DNA of 64,000 bases from Panax quinquefolius (lineage: Eukaryota; Streptophyta; Magnoliopsida; Apiales; Araliaceae): positions 27,754,105 to 27,818,104 of the forward strand of contig CM035171.1 of the NCBI GenBank assembly GCA_020205615.1, in the 5' to 3' direction. Shown piece after piece: positions 1 to 12,291 of this stretch. Each line of letters begins with the position of its first letter. Within the stretch, counting starts at the first letter, position 1. The position numbers and the translations under genes were made by a program. Below the pieces are notes generated by a model, which searched no databases, had not been told where the DNA came from, and saw only the letters and a list, made by a program, of their open reading frames with translations.

Positions 1-316
1 CCACACAAGGGAACTATCAATTTCATCTTTAATCAACACGAACTTATTCATATTTAATATTATAATTCACAATATTTAACAACCGGGTAGTTCACAGGAA
101 AGAGGGGGCTTTCCGATAAGGATTTCTCCTTATTGACATGCAATTAGGTGACCAAACCTCTCCTTGACAGAACTTTTAGACATTGTCAATATTGTAAATA
201 ATAATATGATAACTTTGTCGTCTCAATTATTGATTTAATAATATAACATATAATGCGTATGATACTCGCGACAATAATTAAATCAATAATATGAGAGATA
301 TGATGCAAAGAATTAT
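1..316 (-). repeat. Partial LTR of Tekay-type family (host of the next insertion)
   Basis: This stretch matches 6752-7055 and the middle part of the LTR at 317-2798, including the G-rich block around 100-130. It is an internal LTR segment cut at the window edge on the left and interrupted at 317 by another LTR. No coding potential was seen. The orientation is inferred from the neighbouring LTRs. Confidence 0.6.
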
Positions 317-839
317 CGTGACACCCCCAAAAAGGTATACATCACCTATTCCGAGTCGCCAAATACATGGTATGTAATACAAATACAACCTTAAATATAC
401 AACATGAAATGTGAGTTTTAATACAAATATTGTCTTCTGCATGAAAGATTCAAACTCAAAATAAGTCCTCAATACATTTATTATCACACTATTTCATGAA
501 TAGTGAGGACTACTAATGCTATCATACGGATCGTCACTGCTTCCCCGACTAGTCCTCGCTACGCTCTCATTTCTTCAAGAGAACAATGAAAGCAAAAGGA
601 TGAGCTCAACTAGCCCAATAAGAAATATTATGACTAAGATAATGCATAATAAATTATCATTAGCCTTCAACAAAGCAGTTAAACCGATAAAATATAACAA
701 ACATCAAGTTTAATCAAGCAATAAAACAAGCAATCCATTAGAAGAGTCAAGTAGAGAATAAAATCTACTATCTTCTATGATTTAAAAGGTTTTTCATCAC
801 TTTTATCACTGAGACTCAGCATAATAAATAATCCACATC

Positions 840-1085
840 ATCCCTGCATTACGGCCAAGGATATTCATTAGTATCACGACCACAAATTATCCATGCACTA
901 CGGGCCAATGATATTCGTGTATTCATCAATGGTCATGATCATGCCAACCATTGTCCATCAATGCACTACGGCCAATGAGGATTTTTACCACATCATTTGA
1001 AACATTACGGTCATGATTATACCGAATAATCTCTGGTCATAATCATACCAAGTCCATCTATACACTACAGGCCACAGATGACTTT
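840..1085. repeat. Imperfect tandem repeats within the LTR (gcactacgggcc motif)
   Basis: Units built around 'atgcactacgggccaa' followed by 'gatattc' recur with degenerate spacing between 840 and 1085. The same array is at 7570-7820, and related units occur in the other LTRs at 12,840-13,020 and 20,380-20,555, and in reverse complement at 12,050-12,260 and 25,800-26,180. This is a hallmark of the LTR family. Confidence 0.6.
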
Positions 1086-1379
1086 CAACATATTATAAAC
1101 ATGAGGATGATGACAATGATATAATAATTATATAAAAAAAATTCAAGGATAAATTTGTAAAGATTTATAATTTAATTTATCTAGAAACCAATAACGTCCA
1201 AATTGTCAACATGATACGGTTTTGTGGAGTAAAATTCAAGAATTCTCAGAAAAATATTTCCATGAAAAGATACTGGATGAAGCGCCAAAATCAAGAATAT
1301 TCCACTAATTTCATGGAGTAAAAAAGCCAAAACTTTAACCAACTGAGTATAATAGAATATATGAAACCGCAAATGGATT

Positions 1380-1760
1380 TTTGCCGCCATGCGATAATCC
1401 ACGTAGACAGATTATTCCAACAGAATAATAAAAAATGGAATAACAGAAGAATTCATCAGGCGTGTGTAATCCGCACATACAAGTTATTCCAACAAAATAA
1501 TAAAGAATGGAACTGTGTCACGCGTAACTCAAGCATGCATGTGATATTCAATGTAATAATAAAGAATGGAACCAGCCACGCGTAATCCACACGCATGTGA
1601 TATTTCAATGAATAATAAAGAATGGAACCAGTCATGCGTAGAATCCGCATGCATGTGATGTTCCAATGTAATAATAAAGAGTGGAATAACAACAGAATTC
1701 ACCAAGCATGCGATAGACCGTACAGATAGGTTATTCCAACAGAATAATAAAGAATAAAAT
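1380..1760. repeat. LTR minisatellite, about six units of 55-72 bp
   Basis: Each unit carries 'gcgtaatccgcatgcatgtg', then 'atattccaa', then 'taataataaagaatggaa'. About six degenerate units are visible here, and the sister LTR has the same block at about 7970-8345. The reading frames found in this stretch are by-products of the repeat. Confidence 0.7.
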
Positions 1761-2809
1761 AACAACCCTTACGAGTATTGAAAGAAAATAACTCTCTTCG
1801 TGAATACGAAAGAATAATACCACTTAACTTAAAAAGAAGAGTATTCCGACTGGTAGGGTGAGGATATTCTTGAAGAAAACTTATACTGTTTTCTACGCTC
1901 AAAGCTTCTTAAAACTCTAAAGAAATACGTTCAAGATTATAGAAGAAGAATTCTTTGAATTTCTTGTGTGATTTTCAATTCTAACTAAGCATCCTATTTA
2001 TAGGAGAAAGGAAAGGATAATATGCTGCACTATGCAATAAAATATAATATATTCTATTTATAATCAAATAAAACAAAACTTTATAAAAAAATATTCTGTT
2101 TTATATAAAAAGATTTCTGTTTTATTACATTAATAATAATAAAACAAAATTTATCACCATTATTATAATTCACAATATTAATCGATCAAGTCGCTCCTGT
2201 GAAAGAGGGGCTTTCCAATAAGGATTTCTCCTATATCAAGCGCCGCAATTAGGTGACCAAACCTCTCCTCGATGTAACTTCTAGACATCGTTAATATTGT
2301 AAATAGTAATATTAATAACTTTGTCCTCTTAATTATTGATTATAAAATATTGACAATAATTGAATTAAATAACGTGAGATACTATTCAGCAATTACTGTA
2401 ACAATAATTGAACAAAACTGAGTGACTTCTCACGTAAGCATATATAATCAATACCGTGTGCTACTATACAACCATCCGTATTATTGTACTTTTAACATCG
2501 AGTGTTTCAACAGTTAACGGTAAAACTTCCGCCGTTATTTTTATAAAGTATTTTTGTCGTTTTCTCAATCTGACAATAATTTCGTTGGGAGGTCCACCAA
2601 TGATTGTGTCGTTGTACGAATATTCCCTGTTAAAACGAATATTCTCCGACCAATCGAATATTATATAACAACTTGCGTATTTTTCAAAATTTATAAATAT
2701 TACCCATAACTATAACATTATATCAAATTTACTCCATAATATTCAAAAATGATATTTATAGAAAATTCATCTTTATTCATATAAGTTGGGGTCTTACAAT
2801 CTCCCCTTC

Positions 2810-3301
2810 TTATGAAATTTCGCCCTCGAAATTAGGGTACGTACCTGGTATGTCGAAGAGGTAAGGATACATTGATTTTATTTTAGATTCTAACTCCCAG
2901 GTCATTTCCTCAACATCGTGATTCCTCCACAAAACTTTGACTTGAGGTATAACTTTGGAGCGTAGAACATGTTCCTTCTTATCCAAGATTTTAATATGAA
3001 CATCTTCATACGTTAAATCTTCCGCTATTTCGTCCGGTTCTAACTCAATAATGTGGTTCAGGTCTTCCACATATTTACGTAACATGGATATGTGAAAAAC
3101 GTTATGAACACGAGATATATTTGGCGGTAAAACGAGTCTATAGGCCACAGTTCCTACTCGATCGAGGATTAAAAATGGGCCAATGAATCGAGCATTGAGT
3201 TTTCCTCTCTTTTCAAATCTCGTAACTCCTTTCCATGGAGCAACACGTAATAGCACATGATCTCCAATATCGAACTCTACGTCCTTTCGATGAAGATTCA
3301 T
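2810..3301 (-). pseudogene. Integrase C-terminus and chromodomain-like tail (element 1)
   Basis: A 163-residue frame. Its N-terminal half has the GDHVLLRVAPWKG and KLNARFIGPF motifs of the Ty3/gypsy integrase C-terminal domain, followed by VFHISMLRKY. The C-terminal half contains VKVLWRNHDVEEMTWELE, a degenerate chromodomain as in chromoviruses, which in intact elements directs integration to heterochromatin. The frame is shifted from the integrase frame near 3300, so pol is no longer continuous. The tail ends just before the polypurine tract and LTR. Confidence 0.8.
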
Positions 3302-4283
3302 AACTCTTTTGTCGATCTTGTGAGATTTTTATACGTTGTCGGATCGTTTGACTCTTTTCCGTAGTACGTACCAACTCCGGTCCCAACAACGCTGCTTCAC
3401 CCACCTCATCCCAGCATACTGGAGAACGACACTTTCTTCCATACAACGCCTCAAATGGAGCCATGCTAATACTTGCTTGATAACTGTTGTTGTAGGAAAA
3501 CTCAACCAATGGTAAGAACTTGTCCCAACTTCCCTTGAAGTCAAGGACACAGAGTCTTAATAGATCTTCAAGAGTTTGAATAGTCCTCTCTGACTGCCCG
3601 TCTATTTGAGGATGATATGCCGAGCTAAATTGTAAATCCGTGCCCATAGCTTTCTGCAAACTAACCCAAAATCGTGAAGTGAATCTTGGGTCTCGATCAG
3701 AAACTATGGATACTGGCATACCATGCAGTCTTACAATCTCATTTATGTACATACGAGCAAGACGTTCAAGTGTATAAGTTTCTCGTATAGGTAAGAAATA
3801 AGCCGACTTGGTCAATCTATCAACAATGACCCAAATCGCATCTATGCCTTGAGAAACCTTGGGAAGACCGGTAACGAAATCCATGGTAATGTGCTCCCAC
3901 TTCCATTCTGGAATTTCAAGTGGTTGCAATGGACCTTTTGGTACTTGATGCTCCGCATTGACTCGTTGACAAGTTAGATACCTTGAGATAAACTCCGCGA
4001 TCTCTCTCTTCATATTGCTCCACCAAAATGTATGTCGAAGATCATGATACATTTTGGTACTCCCGGGATGGATTGCAAACGGTGTGTTGTGCGCCTCCAT
4101 CATGATTTTATACTTTAAATCAGGGTCGTTAGGAACACAAAGTCTGGAGTTGACTCGAAGTATTCCATCCTCATCGATTCTTTCTTTTGGCATAGCACCT
4201 TCTTGCACTTTCTTCCTCATACACATCAGTTCTAGGTCTGTAGCTTGAGCAGCTTTAACTTTGTCGATTAAAGTCGGTTCTAC
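3300..4283 (-). pseudogene. Integrase domain of pol (element 1)
   Basis: The frame shows the N-terminal zinc-binding region with its His residues and TCQ, but the first Cys of the usual CLTCQ is Tyr (YLTCQ). The catalytic core D-D-E is visible: TMDFVTGLP, SDRDPRF and GQSERT. The stretch up to the TGA at 4284-4286 is open, and the frame then breaks near 3300. Integrases join the cDNA to host DNA. This copy is inactive because pol is split into several frames. Confidence 0.85.
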
Positions 4284-4904
4284 TCATATATTCGCCATCA
4301 TCACGTTGGTCCCTGGAGTCTTTAACTCTATCTCCATCCTTTGCAAGTCATATAAAATGGGCATTTGTGTTGACAATATCGCACTCGTACCCGCATATGA
4401 TCTTCTACTCAATGCGTCAGCTACTACGTTCGCTTTACCAAGATGGTATTGAATGGTATGATCATAATCTTTTAACAGTTCAAGCCAACGTCGTTGTCGC
4501 ATGTTGAGTTCCTTTTGGGTGAAAAAATATTTGAGGCTTTTATGATCCGTAAAGATCTTCACTTTCTCCCCATACAAGTAATGCCTCCAAATTTTAAGTG
4601 CGAAGACAACAGCTGCCAACTCTAGATCATGAGTAGGGAAATTCCTCTCATATTCTTTGAGTTGTCGAGAGGCATAGGCTATGACTTTCTCATGTTGCAT
4701 GAGAACACATCCTAACCCTTTGCCCGATGCATCATTGTAGATGATAAATCGCTCCGAGCCAGATGGTATTGTCAGAACAGATGCTAAAATGAGTCTCCTC
4801 TTGAGTTCTTGAAAACTCTTCTCACATTCCACGCTCCAATCAAATTTTATATCTTTTCGAGTCAGCTGAGTTAATGGAGTAGCGATTCGAGAAAACCCTT
4901 CCAC
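4284..4904 (-). pseudogene. RNase H domain of pol (element 1)
   Basis: A 206-residue frame with the retroelement RNase H signatures: [18 protein letters not shown] (first catalytic Asp), [17 protein letters not shown] (Glu), [10 protein letters not shown] (Asp), and VVADALSRR at the end. An in-frame TGA at 4284-4286 separates it from the integrase, which continues directly in the same sense. It joins the RT through a frame change around 4904-4990. Confidence 0.85.
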
Positions 4905-4984
4905 GAATCTCCGATAATAACCAGCTAATCCGAGAAAGCTACGTCGTTTCTATCATCACCGATTTAGGTTGCTCCTAGCTTTGA

Positions 4985-5790
4985 ATAGCTTCAATCTTTC
5001 TTAGGGTCAACAGATATTCCATGACTTAATACTACGTGCCCGAAGAATGCTACTTCCTCAAGCCAGAACTCGCATTTCTTCAACTTGGCATAAAGCTTCT
5101 TTTCACGAAGCTTTTGGAGTATCATCCTCAAGTGTTGCTCATGATCTTCACGGCTTTTGGAATATATGAGGATGTCATCAATAAAGACGACCACAAAGTG
5201 ATCCAAATATTCCTTGAATACTCGGTTCATCATATCCATGAAGGCAGCAGGAGCATTAGTCAATCCAAAAGACATGACTAAGAATTCATAATGCCGTACC
5301 AAAGTCCTAAAGGCGTCTTTGGAATATCCTTAGTTTTAACCTTCAGCTGATGATATCCAGAACGAAGATCGATCTTTGAAAAGAATTGTGCTCCTTGCAA
5401 CTGGTCAAATATGTCATCAAAGCGAGGTAACGGATACCTATTCTTGATGGTGACATGGTTCAATTCCCGGTAGTCAATACAAGCATACTCCCATCTTTCT
5501 TCTTCACGAATAGAACATGAGCACCCCAAGGAGACGTACTAGGACGAATGAAACCAATAACTAACAATTCCTGCAATTGGGTCTTTAACTCCTGAAGTTC
5601 AATAGGAGCCATTCGATATGGGGATTTGGAAATGAGTTTTGTACCGAGTTCAAGGTCAATACAAAATTCAATTTCACGCTCTAGGGGTAGGCCAGGAAGT
5701 TCTTCAGGGAATACGTCAGGAAATTTATTAACAAAAGAAATATCATTCAAATCTGACGTATTTTTGTTTAAATCTATGACATGAGCTAAG
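4985..5790 (-). pseudogene. Reverse transcriptase domain of pol (element 1)
   Basis: Spread over three frames: FPDVFPEELPGLP and [16 protein letters not shown] upstream, then [19 protein letters not shown] with [11 protein letters not shown], then [17 protein letters not shown] with the catalytic FIDDILIYS box. Motif order and spacing match a Ty3/gypsy RT. Frameshifts near 5290 and 5510 prevent a continuous product. Confidence 0.85.
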
Positions 5791-5854
5791 AAAGCTTGAC
5801 ATCCGTTTTTCAATAAACGAATAGCTTTATAGCTTGAGATGACAGTGATTGATT

Positions 5855-6028
5855 TTAATGGTTTGGTTGCTTGAATTCGCATAATAGATTGGTTAGGAAT
5901 ATGAAAGCTAACAACCTTACGAAAACAATAATTTTTGCATGATGAGTAGTTAACCAATCAATCCCTAGAATCAAATCAAATGCAAGTATTTTCAATGAAA
6001 TAATATCGACATGTAATGTATTGGCCAA
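5855..6028 (-). pseudogene. Protease remnant (element 1)
   Basis: Only the C-terminal part of the aspartic protease is left (LILGIDWLTTHHAKI). The DTG active-site segment and the gag zinc knuckles are missing. Compared with element 2, about 555 bp present at 18,250-18,806 is absent here, with the junction near 6028. This is a clean internal deletion. Confidence 0.7.
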
Positions 6029-6750
6029 GATTACCACCGAAGTGGTTACCATTTCTGGCATGTTGATTCCCTCCACGTTTGTTGTCACCGCTCATGGATC
6101 GCTACCATTGGTATTATCATTTTGTTTACCGCTTTCTCTTGGTTGATTTGACTTGTTATCACGCTCCAATAATCGAGACACATTAACAATATCTCGAATA
6201 CAAACACACTTTTTGTGAGAAATTAAGTATTGACGTATCTCGGGTTTCAAACCACTTAGAAACATCCGCGTCATTCTCTCCTCATTATCAACCAAGTGAG
6301 ACGAAAACCGGGACAACTCAAAGAAACTTAGCTTCAGTCTTCACGACACGATCATATTGTTCGCTTCCAACTTGATGAACTCTACCTCTTTCATATGACG
6401 AATACTTTCGTGAAAGTACTTGTCGTTGAATAGTTCTTGGAACTTCTCCCAAGACATCTTCAGTGCGGCAGGTTGAGTACACTTTACCGATTTCCACCAG
6501 TAATCTACCTCTCCTCGCAACATAAAGGTGGGAAAGGGAACCTTTTGCTCCTCGGAGCATCCCAAGACATCAAATATCTTGGTGATCTGCTTTATCCACA
6601 TTTTTGCCTTATGTGGTTTTGGCTCTCCAATAAACTCCAGTGGTCCCAGCTCCTTGAACTGTTTAGAGGTGACCGTTCGAGAGTTTCCAATGTTTCCACC
6701 TATATTTTGGACAGGAGCCGCTCTCGCCTGATGTTGTATGAATTACATAA
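6029..6750 (-). pseudogene. gag remnant (element 1)
   Basis: Frames contain the retrotransposon gag domain hallmarks LRGEVDYWWKSV, WEKFQELFNDKYF and MKEVEFIKLE, followed by ERMTRMFLSGLKPEIRQYL in another frame. The zinc knuckles are deleted and the N-terminus is cut at about 6750, where LTR-type sequence begins. Confidence 0.75.
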
Positions 6751-6751
6751 A

Positions 6752-7055
6752 GCTTATCAATTTCATCTTTAATCAACACAAACTTATTCATCATTAATAT
6801 TATAATTCACAATATTTAACAACCAGGTCGTTCCCAGGAAAGAGGGGGCTTTCCGATAAGGATTTCTCCTTATTGACGCGCAATTAGGTGACCAAACCTC
6901 TCTTTGACAGAACTTCTAGACATTGTCAATATTGTAAATAATAATATGAATAACTTTGTCGTCTCAATTATTGATTTAATAATATAACATATAATACAGA
7001 TGATACTGTGACAAAAATTGAATCAATAATATGAGAGATATGATGCAGCAATTAC
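6752..7055 (-). repeat. Partial host LTR, left part
   Basis: The sequence corresponds to 1-316 and to the second half of the family LTR. It ends at ATTAC (7051-7055), the target duplication of the solo LTR that follows, and resumes at 9393. Confidence 0.7.
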
Positions 7056-9387
7056 TGTGACGCCCCCAAAATAGGTATACATCACCTATTCTTAGTCGCC
7101 AAATACATGGTACAGAATATAAATACAACCTTAAATATAAAACATAAGCTGTGAGTTTTAATACAAATATTATCTTCTAGACAGTATTCAAACTCAAAAT
7201 AAGTCATCAATACATTTATTATCACACTATTTCATAGAATAGTGAGGACTACTAATGTTATCATATGGACCGTCACTCCGTTCCCCGACTAGTCCCTGCT
7301 ACGTTCTCATTTCCTGAAGAGAACAATGAAAGCAAAAGGGTGAGCTCAACTAGCCTAGTAAAAAATATTATGACTAAGATAATGCAGAATAAATTATCAT
7401 TAGCCTTCAACAGTGTTAACTGATAAAATATAACAAACATCAAGTTTAACTGCAGCGGAATAAGCAATCCATTAGAAGATTCAAGTAGAGAATAAAATCT
7501 ACTATCTTCTATGATTTTAAAGGGTTTTCATCACTTTTATCGCTGAGACTCAGCTTAATAAATAATCAACATCATCCCTACACTACAGCCAAGGATATTC
7601 ATTAGTATCACGGCCATAAATTATCCATATACTATGGGCCAAGGATATTCATGTATTCATCAATGATCATGATCATGTCAACCGCTGTCCATCAATGCAC
7701 TACGGCCAACGAGGATTTTTACCACATCATTTGTAACATTACGGTCATGATTATACCGAATAATCCCTGGTCATAATCATACCAAGTCCATCTATGCACT
7801 ACAGGCCACAGATGACTTTCAACATATTATAAACATGAGGATGATGACAATGATATAAGAATTCAATAAAATAAGTTCAAGGATAAATTTGTAAAGATTT
7901 ATAATTTAATTTATCCAGAAACCAATAACGTCCAAATTGTCAATATGATATGAAATCGCAAATGGATTTTTGCCGCCATGTGGTAATCCACGTAGACAGA
8001 TTATTATAACAGAATATTAAAAAATGGAATAACAAAAAAATTCACCAGGCGTGCGTAATCCGCACATATAGGTTATTCCAACAGAATAATAAAGAATGAA
8101 ACCAGGTCATGTGTAACCCACACGCATGTGATATTCCAACAAAATAATAAAGAATGGAACCAGTGTCATGCGTAATCGCATGCATGTGATATTCCAACAG
8201 TAATAATAAAGAATGGAACCGTGTCATGCGTAATCCGCATGCATGTGATGTTCCAATAGAATAATAAAGAATGGAATAACAACAGAATTCATCAGGCATG
8301 CGATAGACCGCACAGACAGGTTATTCCAACATAATAATAAAGAATAGAATAACAACCCTTACGAGTATTGAAAGAAAATAACTCTCTTCTTAAATACGAA
8401 AGAATAATACCCCTTACCTTAAAAAGAAGAGTATTCTAACTGGTAGGACGAGGATATTCTTGAAGAAAACTTATACTATTTTTTACGCTCAAAGCTTCTT
8501 AAAACTCTAAAAAATTACGTTCAAGATTATAGAAGAAGAATTCTCTGAATTTTTGGTGTGATTTTCAATTCTAACTAAGTATCCTATTTATAGGAGAAAG
8601 GAAAGGATACTATGATGCACTATGTAATAAAATATAATATATTCTATTTATAATCAAATAAAACAAAACTTTATAAAAAGTATTCTGTTTTATATAAAAA
8701 GTTTTATGTTTTATTACATTTATAATAATAATAAACAAAATTTATCACCATTATTATAATTCACAATATTAATCGACCAGGTCGTTCTCAGGAAAGAGGG
8801 GGCTTTCCAATAAGGATTTCTCCCTATTGGCGCGCAATTAGGTGACCAAACCTCTCCTGGGCAGAACTTCTAGACATCGTTAATATTGCAAATAATAATA
8901 TTAATAACTTTGTCATCTCAATTATTGATTATAAAATATTAACAATAATTGAGTAAAATAACGTGAGATACTATGCAGCAATTAGTGTAACAATAATTGA
9001 ACAAAACTGAGTGACTTCTCACGTAAGTATCAATAATCAATACCATGTGCTACTATGCAACCACGCGTATTACTGTACTTTTAACACCGGGTGTTTCAAC
9101 AGTTAACAGTAAAACTTCCGCCATTATTTTCATAAAGTATTTTTGTCGTTTTCTCAATCCGACAATAATTCCGTTATGGAGTCCACCAATGATTGTGCCG
9201 TTGTACGAATATTCCCTGTTAAAACGAATATTTCCCGACCAATCGAATATTATATAACAACTTGCGTACTTTGAAAAATTTATAAATATTACCCATAACT
9301 ATAACATTATATCAAATTTACTCCATAATATTCAAAAATGATATTTATAGAAAATTTATCTTTATTTATAAAAGTTGGGGTCTTACA
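7056..9387 (-). mobile_element. Solo LTR with ATTAC target duplication
   Basis: A 2332-bp LTR, TGTGACGCC...GGTCTTACA on the plus strand (TGTAAGACC...GTCACA on minus), flanked by ATTAC at 7051-7055 and 9388-9392. No internal region adjoins it on either side, so it is a solo LTR left by LTR-LTR recombination. It carries the same minisatellites as 317-2798. It interrupts an LTR of the same family. Confidence 0.85.
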
Positions 9388-9392
9388 ATTAC

Positions 9393-9798
9393 TGTAGCAA
9401 TAATTGAGTATAACTGAGTGACTTCTCACGTAAGCATCATAATCAATACCGTGTGCTACTATGCAACCACGCGTATTACTGTACTTTTACTACCGAGTAG
9501 TTCAACAGTTTTAACGGTAAAACTTCCACCGTTATTTTCATAAAAATATTTTTGTCGCTTTCTCAATCCGGCTAATAATTCCGTTAATGGGTCCACCAAT
9601 GATTGTACCGTCATACGGGATATTCCCGGAAAAAAGAATATTCCCCGACCAATCGAATATTATACAACAACTTGCATACTTTTCAAAATTTATAAATATT
9701 ACCCACAACTATAACATTATCTCAAATCCACACCATAATTTAAAAAAAAAATATTTCGAGAAAATTAAATCTTTATTCGTAAAATTTGTGATTTTACA
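9393..9798 (-). repeat. Partial host LTR, right part
   Basis: This continues the LTR interrupted at 7055 and ends at TTTTACA (9796-9798), next to an Athila-like coding fragment on the other strand. It is therefore the boundary of an insertion into that fragment. Confidence 0.65.
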
Positions 9799-11310
9799 AC
9801 TGCAGTTAGCGGATAGATCAGTGACTTATCCAAGAGAGATTGTGGATGACATTTTAGTTAAAGTGGATAAGTTCATATTTTCGACAGACTTTATTATTTT
9901 AGATTATGAAGAGGACAAAAATATCCCAATCATCTTAGGGATGCCATTCTTGGCTATTGGACGAACTCCCATTGACGTGTACAGAAAGGAGAATTAACAA
10001 TGAGGGTACAAGACCAAGAAGTTAAATTCAATGTGTTTAAAGCCATGAGGTTCCCTACAGATGAGGAAGAATTTTTTCGAATGGATGTGATCGAAAGGAT
10101 GGTAAAAAAAGACTTGGTTAGAGGTTTGGTCAGAGATCCGTTGGAAAATACTCTACTGGGAGATGAGGACTTGGATGATCCAGAATTCGTGGACTACTTG
10201 CATATGCTGGATTCTTTGCCTAGAGTAAGCAGGTTTAAGGTACCATTCGAGCCTCTATATACAGAAGAAAAAGCTTCGACAAGAATGAAACCTTCACTTG
10301 AGGAACCACCCACTCTTGAGCTTAAGCCTCTTCCTAAACACCTCAGGTATGCTTATTTGGGTAATTCAAATGCGTTACATGTTATTATTGCATCTACGCT
10401 TAATGAATTGCAGGAAAGTAAATTGTTGAGGATACTTAGAGAATACAAGTCTGCGATATGGTGGACAATTGCCGACATAAAAGGGATAAGCCCTTCTTTT
10501 TGCATGCACAAGATTCTCTTGGAAGAGGACTCAAAGCCAACAATGGAACAGAAGAGAAGATTAAATCCAATCATGAAAGAAGTGGTGAAGAAAGAAATAT
10601 TGAAGTGGTTGGATGCTGGAATAATATACCCGATTTCAGACAGTAAATGGGTAAGTCCAGTTCAATGTGTTCCGTAAAAGGTGGAATGACAGTTGTGACG
10701 AACGACGACAATGAACTGATTCTGACGCGGACACTGACCGGATGGAGGTTTTGTATGGACTACAGAAAGCTTAATAAGGCAACCCGGAAGGACCACTTTC
10801 CTTTACCCTTTATCGATCAGATGTTGGACCAGTTGGCTATGCACGAATACTATTGTTTGCTGGACGGATATTCGGGGTACAACCAAATAGTCATAGCTCC
10901 TGAGGATCAAGAAAAGAGCACCTTCACGTGCCCATATGACACCTTTGCTTTCAGGAGGATGTCATTTGGGTTGTGTAATGCACTGACGACTTTCCAAAGA
11001 TGTATGATGGCCATATTTTCGGACATGGTGGAGCGGAATGTCGAAGTTTTCATAGATGACTTCTCAGTCTACGGAAACATTTTTGATATGTGTCTTAAAA
11101 ATCTGGTTGGTTCTAAAACGATGTGTGGAAACCAACTTAGTGCTAAACTGGGAGAAATTAATGCCACTTTATGGTTGAAGAAGGAATTATCCAGGGGCAC
11201 AAAGTCTCTGCAAAGGGTTTAGAAGTTGATAGGGCAAAGTTGGACATAATCGAGAATCTTCCACCGCCGACTACAATTAAGGGAATCCGCAGCTTTCTTG
11301 GACACGCCGG
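9799..11310 (+). pseudogene. Athila-like Ty3/gypsy protease-RT fragment
   Basis: Plus-strand coding debris. The protease end shows [15 protein letters not shown] and [18 protein letters not shown] linker follows, then the RT with LRYAYLGNSNALHVI, KWVSPVQCVP, FCMDYRKLNKATRKDHFPLP, MSFGLCNALTTFQRCM, the catalytic FIDDFSVYG, and IRSFLGHAGY at the end. The type of linker and RT resembles Athila. There are frameshifts near 10,660 and at about 11,100-11,165. It is cut on the left by an LTR end (9798) and on the right at about 11,310 by a truncated LTR. Gag, RNase H and integrase are missing. Confidence 0.8.
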
Positions 11311-12291
11311 ATATGTATTATTTATTTCATATTTAGAAGAGATATTATTTTTCGTATTCATAAGAATATTATTTTCGTTCAATATTCGTAAGGAATGTTA
11401 TTTTCGTTCAATATTTATAAGGGATTTTGTCTTCGTTCAATATTCGTAAGGAATATTATTTTCATTCAGTATTCGTAAGTGATATTATTTTCATTCAATA
11501 TTCGTAATAAATAATATTTTCTTCTATACTTTGTAGTATGTAAGTAATATTATTATTTCATTTTATATTCATAATTCTACACTTATTTTGATAAGTATTG
11601 CTTCTATACTCTTTGAAATTAGTAGAATATCCTTGAAATTTGCGCTTCATCTAGTATTGTTCCACTGAAATATTTTTTCTAAACATTCTTGTTCAATTTT
11701 AACCTTTTCATGTCGGAGTACTATTCATACATACGACACCATTTATACATACGGTACTATTCATACATATGGTACTATTCATGAAGTACTATTCACAAAG
11801 TACTATTCACTCGGGTACTATTCACCTGGGCTACTATTCATGAAAAAAATTGATTTCTTGTATGTCCAAATTATTTTTGATACATGAATATTATTCTTGA
11901 ATTTTACTCCACAAAGAAGTTATCATGTTGACAATTTGGACATTCTTGAACTCTAGATAAATTGAATTATAAATCTTTAAAATTTATCCTTGCTTTCACT
12001 TAATTGAATTATTATATCATTGTCATCAACTTCATGCTTAAATTGTGATGAAAGTCATCTTTGGCCCGTAGTGCATAGATGGACTATTGATTGGTATGAT
12101 TATGACCAGGAATTATGTATCGGTATAATCATGACCTGTAATGTTACAAATGATGTGGTAAAAGTCCTCATTGGCCCATAGTACATTGATGGACAATTGT
12201 TTGGCATGGTCATGACCATAGGTGATACTAACGAATATCCTTGGCCCGTAGTGCATAGATAATTCGATGATGTGGTGATACTAATGAATAT
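11311..12291 (+). repeat. Truncated Tekay-type LTR, plus orientation, part 1
   Basis: Aligns with 25,238 onward of the solo LTR at 24,882-27,547, lacking about the first 350 bp. It holds the 'tactattca' short repeats (about 11,720-11,850) and the reversed gcactacgggcc units. It is interrupted at 12,291 by element 2 and resumes at 22,630. Confidence 0.75.

Larger units (their letters stand above)
317..2798 (-). repeat. 3' LTR of element 1
   Basis: About 2.48 kb. The plus-strand left end reads CGTGACACCCCC where the sister LTR at 7056 reads TGTGACGCCCCC, and the right end is GGTCTTACA at 2798. The polypurine tract of the internal region adjoins the right end. It contains a TATA-like, AT-rich U3 and two internal minisatellites. 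It is clearly related to, but diverged from, 7056-9387. Confidence 0.8.
317..6750 (-). mobile_element. Truncated Ty3/gypsy chromovirus (Tekay/Del-like), element 1
   Basis: On the minus strand the order is gag remnant, protease remnant, RT, RNase H, integrase, chromodomain-like tail and 3' LTR, which is the chromovirus order. The long LTR beginning TGTAAGACC (minus strand) and the C-terminal chromodomain fit the Tekay/Del lineage. A polypurine stretch (minus aagaaggggag) lies next to the LTR end at 2798. The element lacks its 5' LTR, its primer-binding site and the start of gag: gag stops abruptly near 6750 and joins LTR-type sequence. Coding is broken by frameshifts, an in-frame TGA at 4284-4286, and a deletion across the protease. 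It is a dead copy. Confidence 0.85.

Noticed and set aside
1380..1760. CRISPR-like array of spaced repeats
   Set aside because: The units are degenerate, contiguous and inside a plant LTR; there are no constant repeats with unique spacers and no cas genes.
9587..9798. N-terminal part of a 136-codon frame preceding the Athila-like protease
   Set aside because: This part lies within the LTR end; only the section after 9798 is retroelement coding sequence, so the longer frame is a chance fusion.
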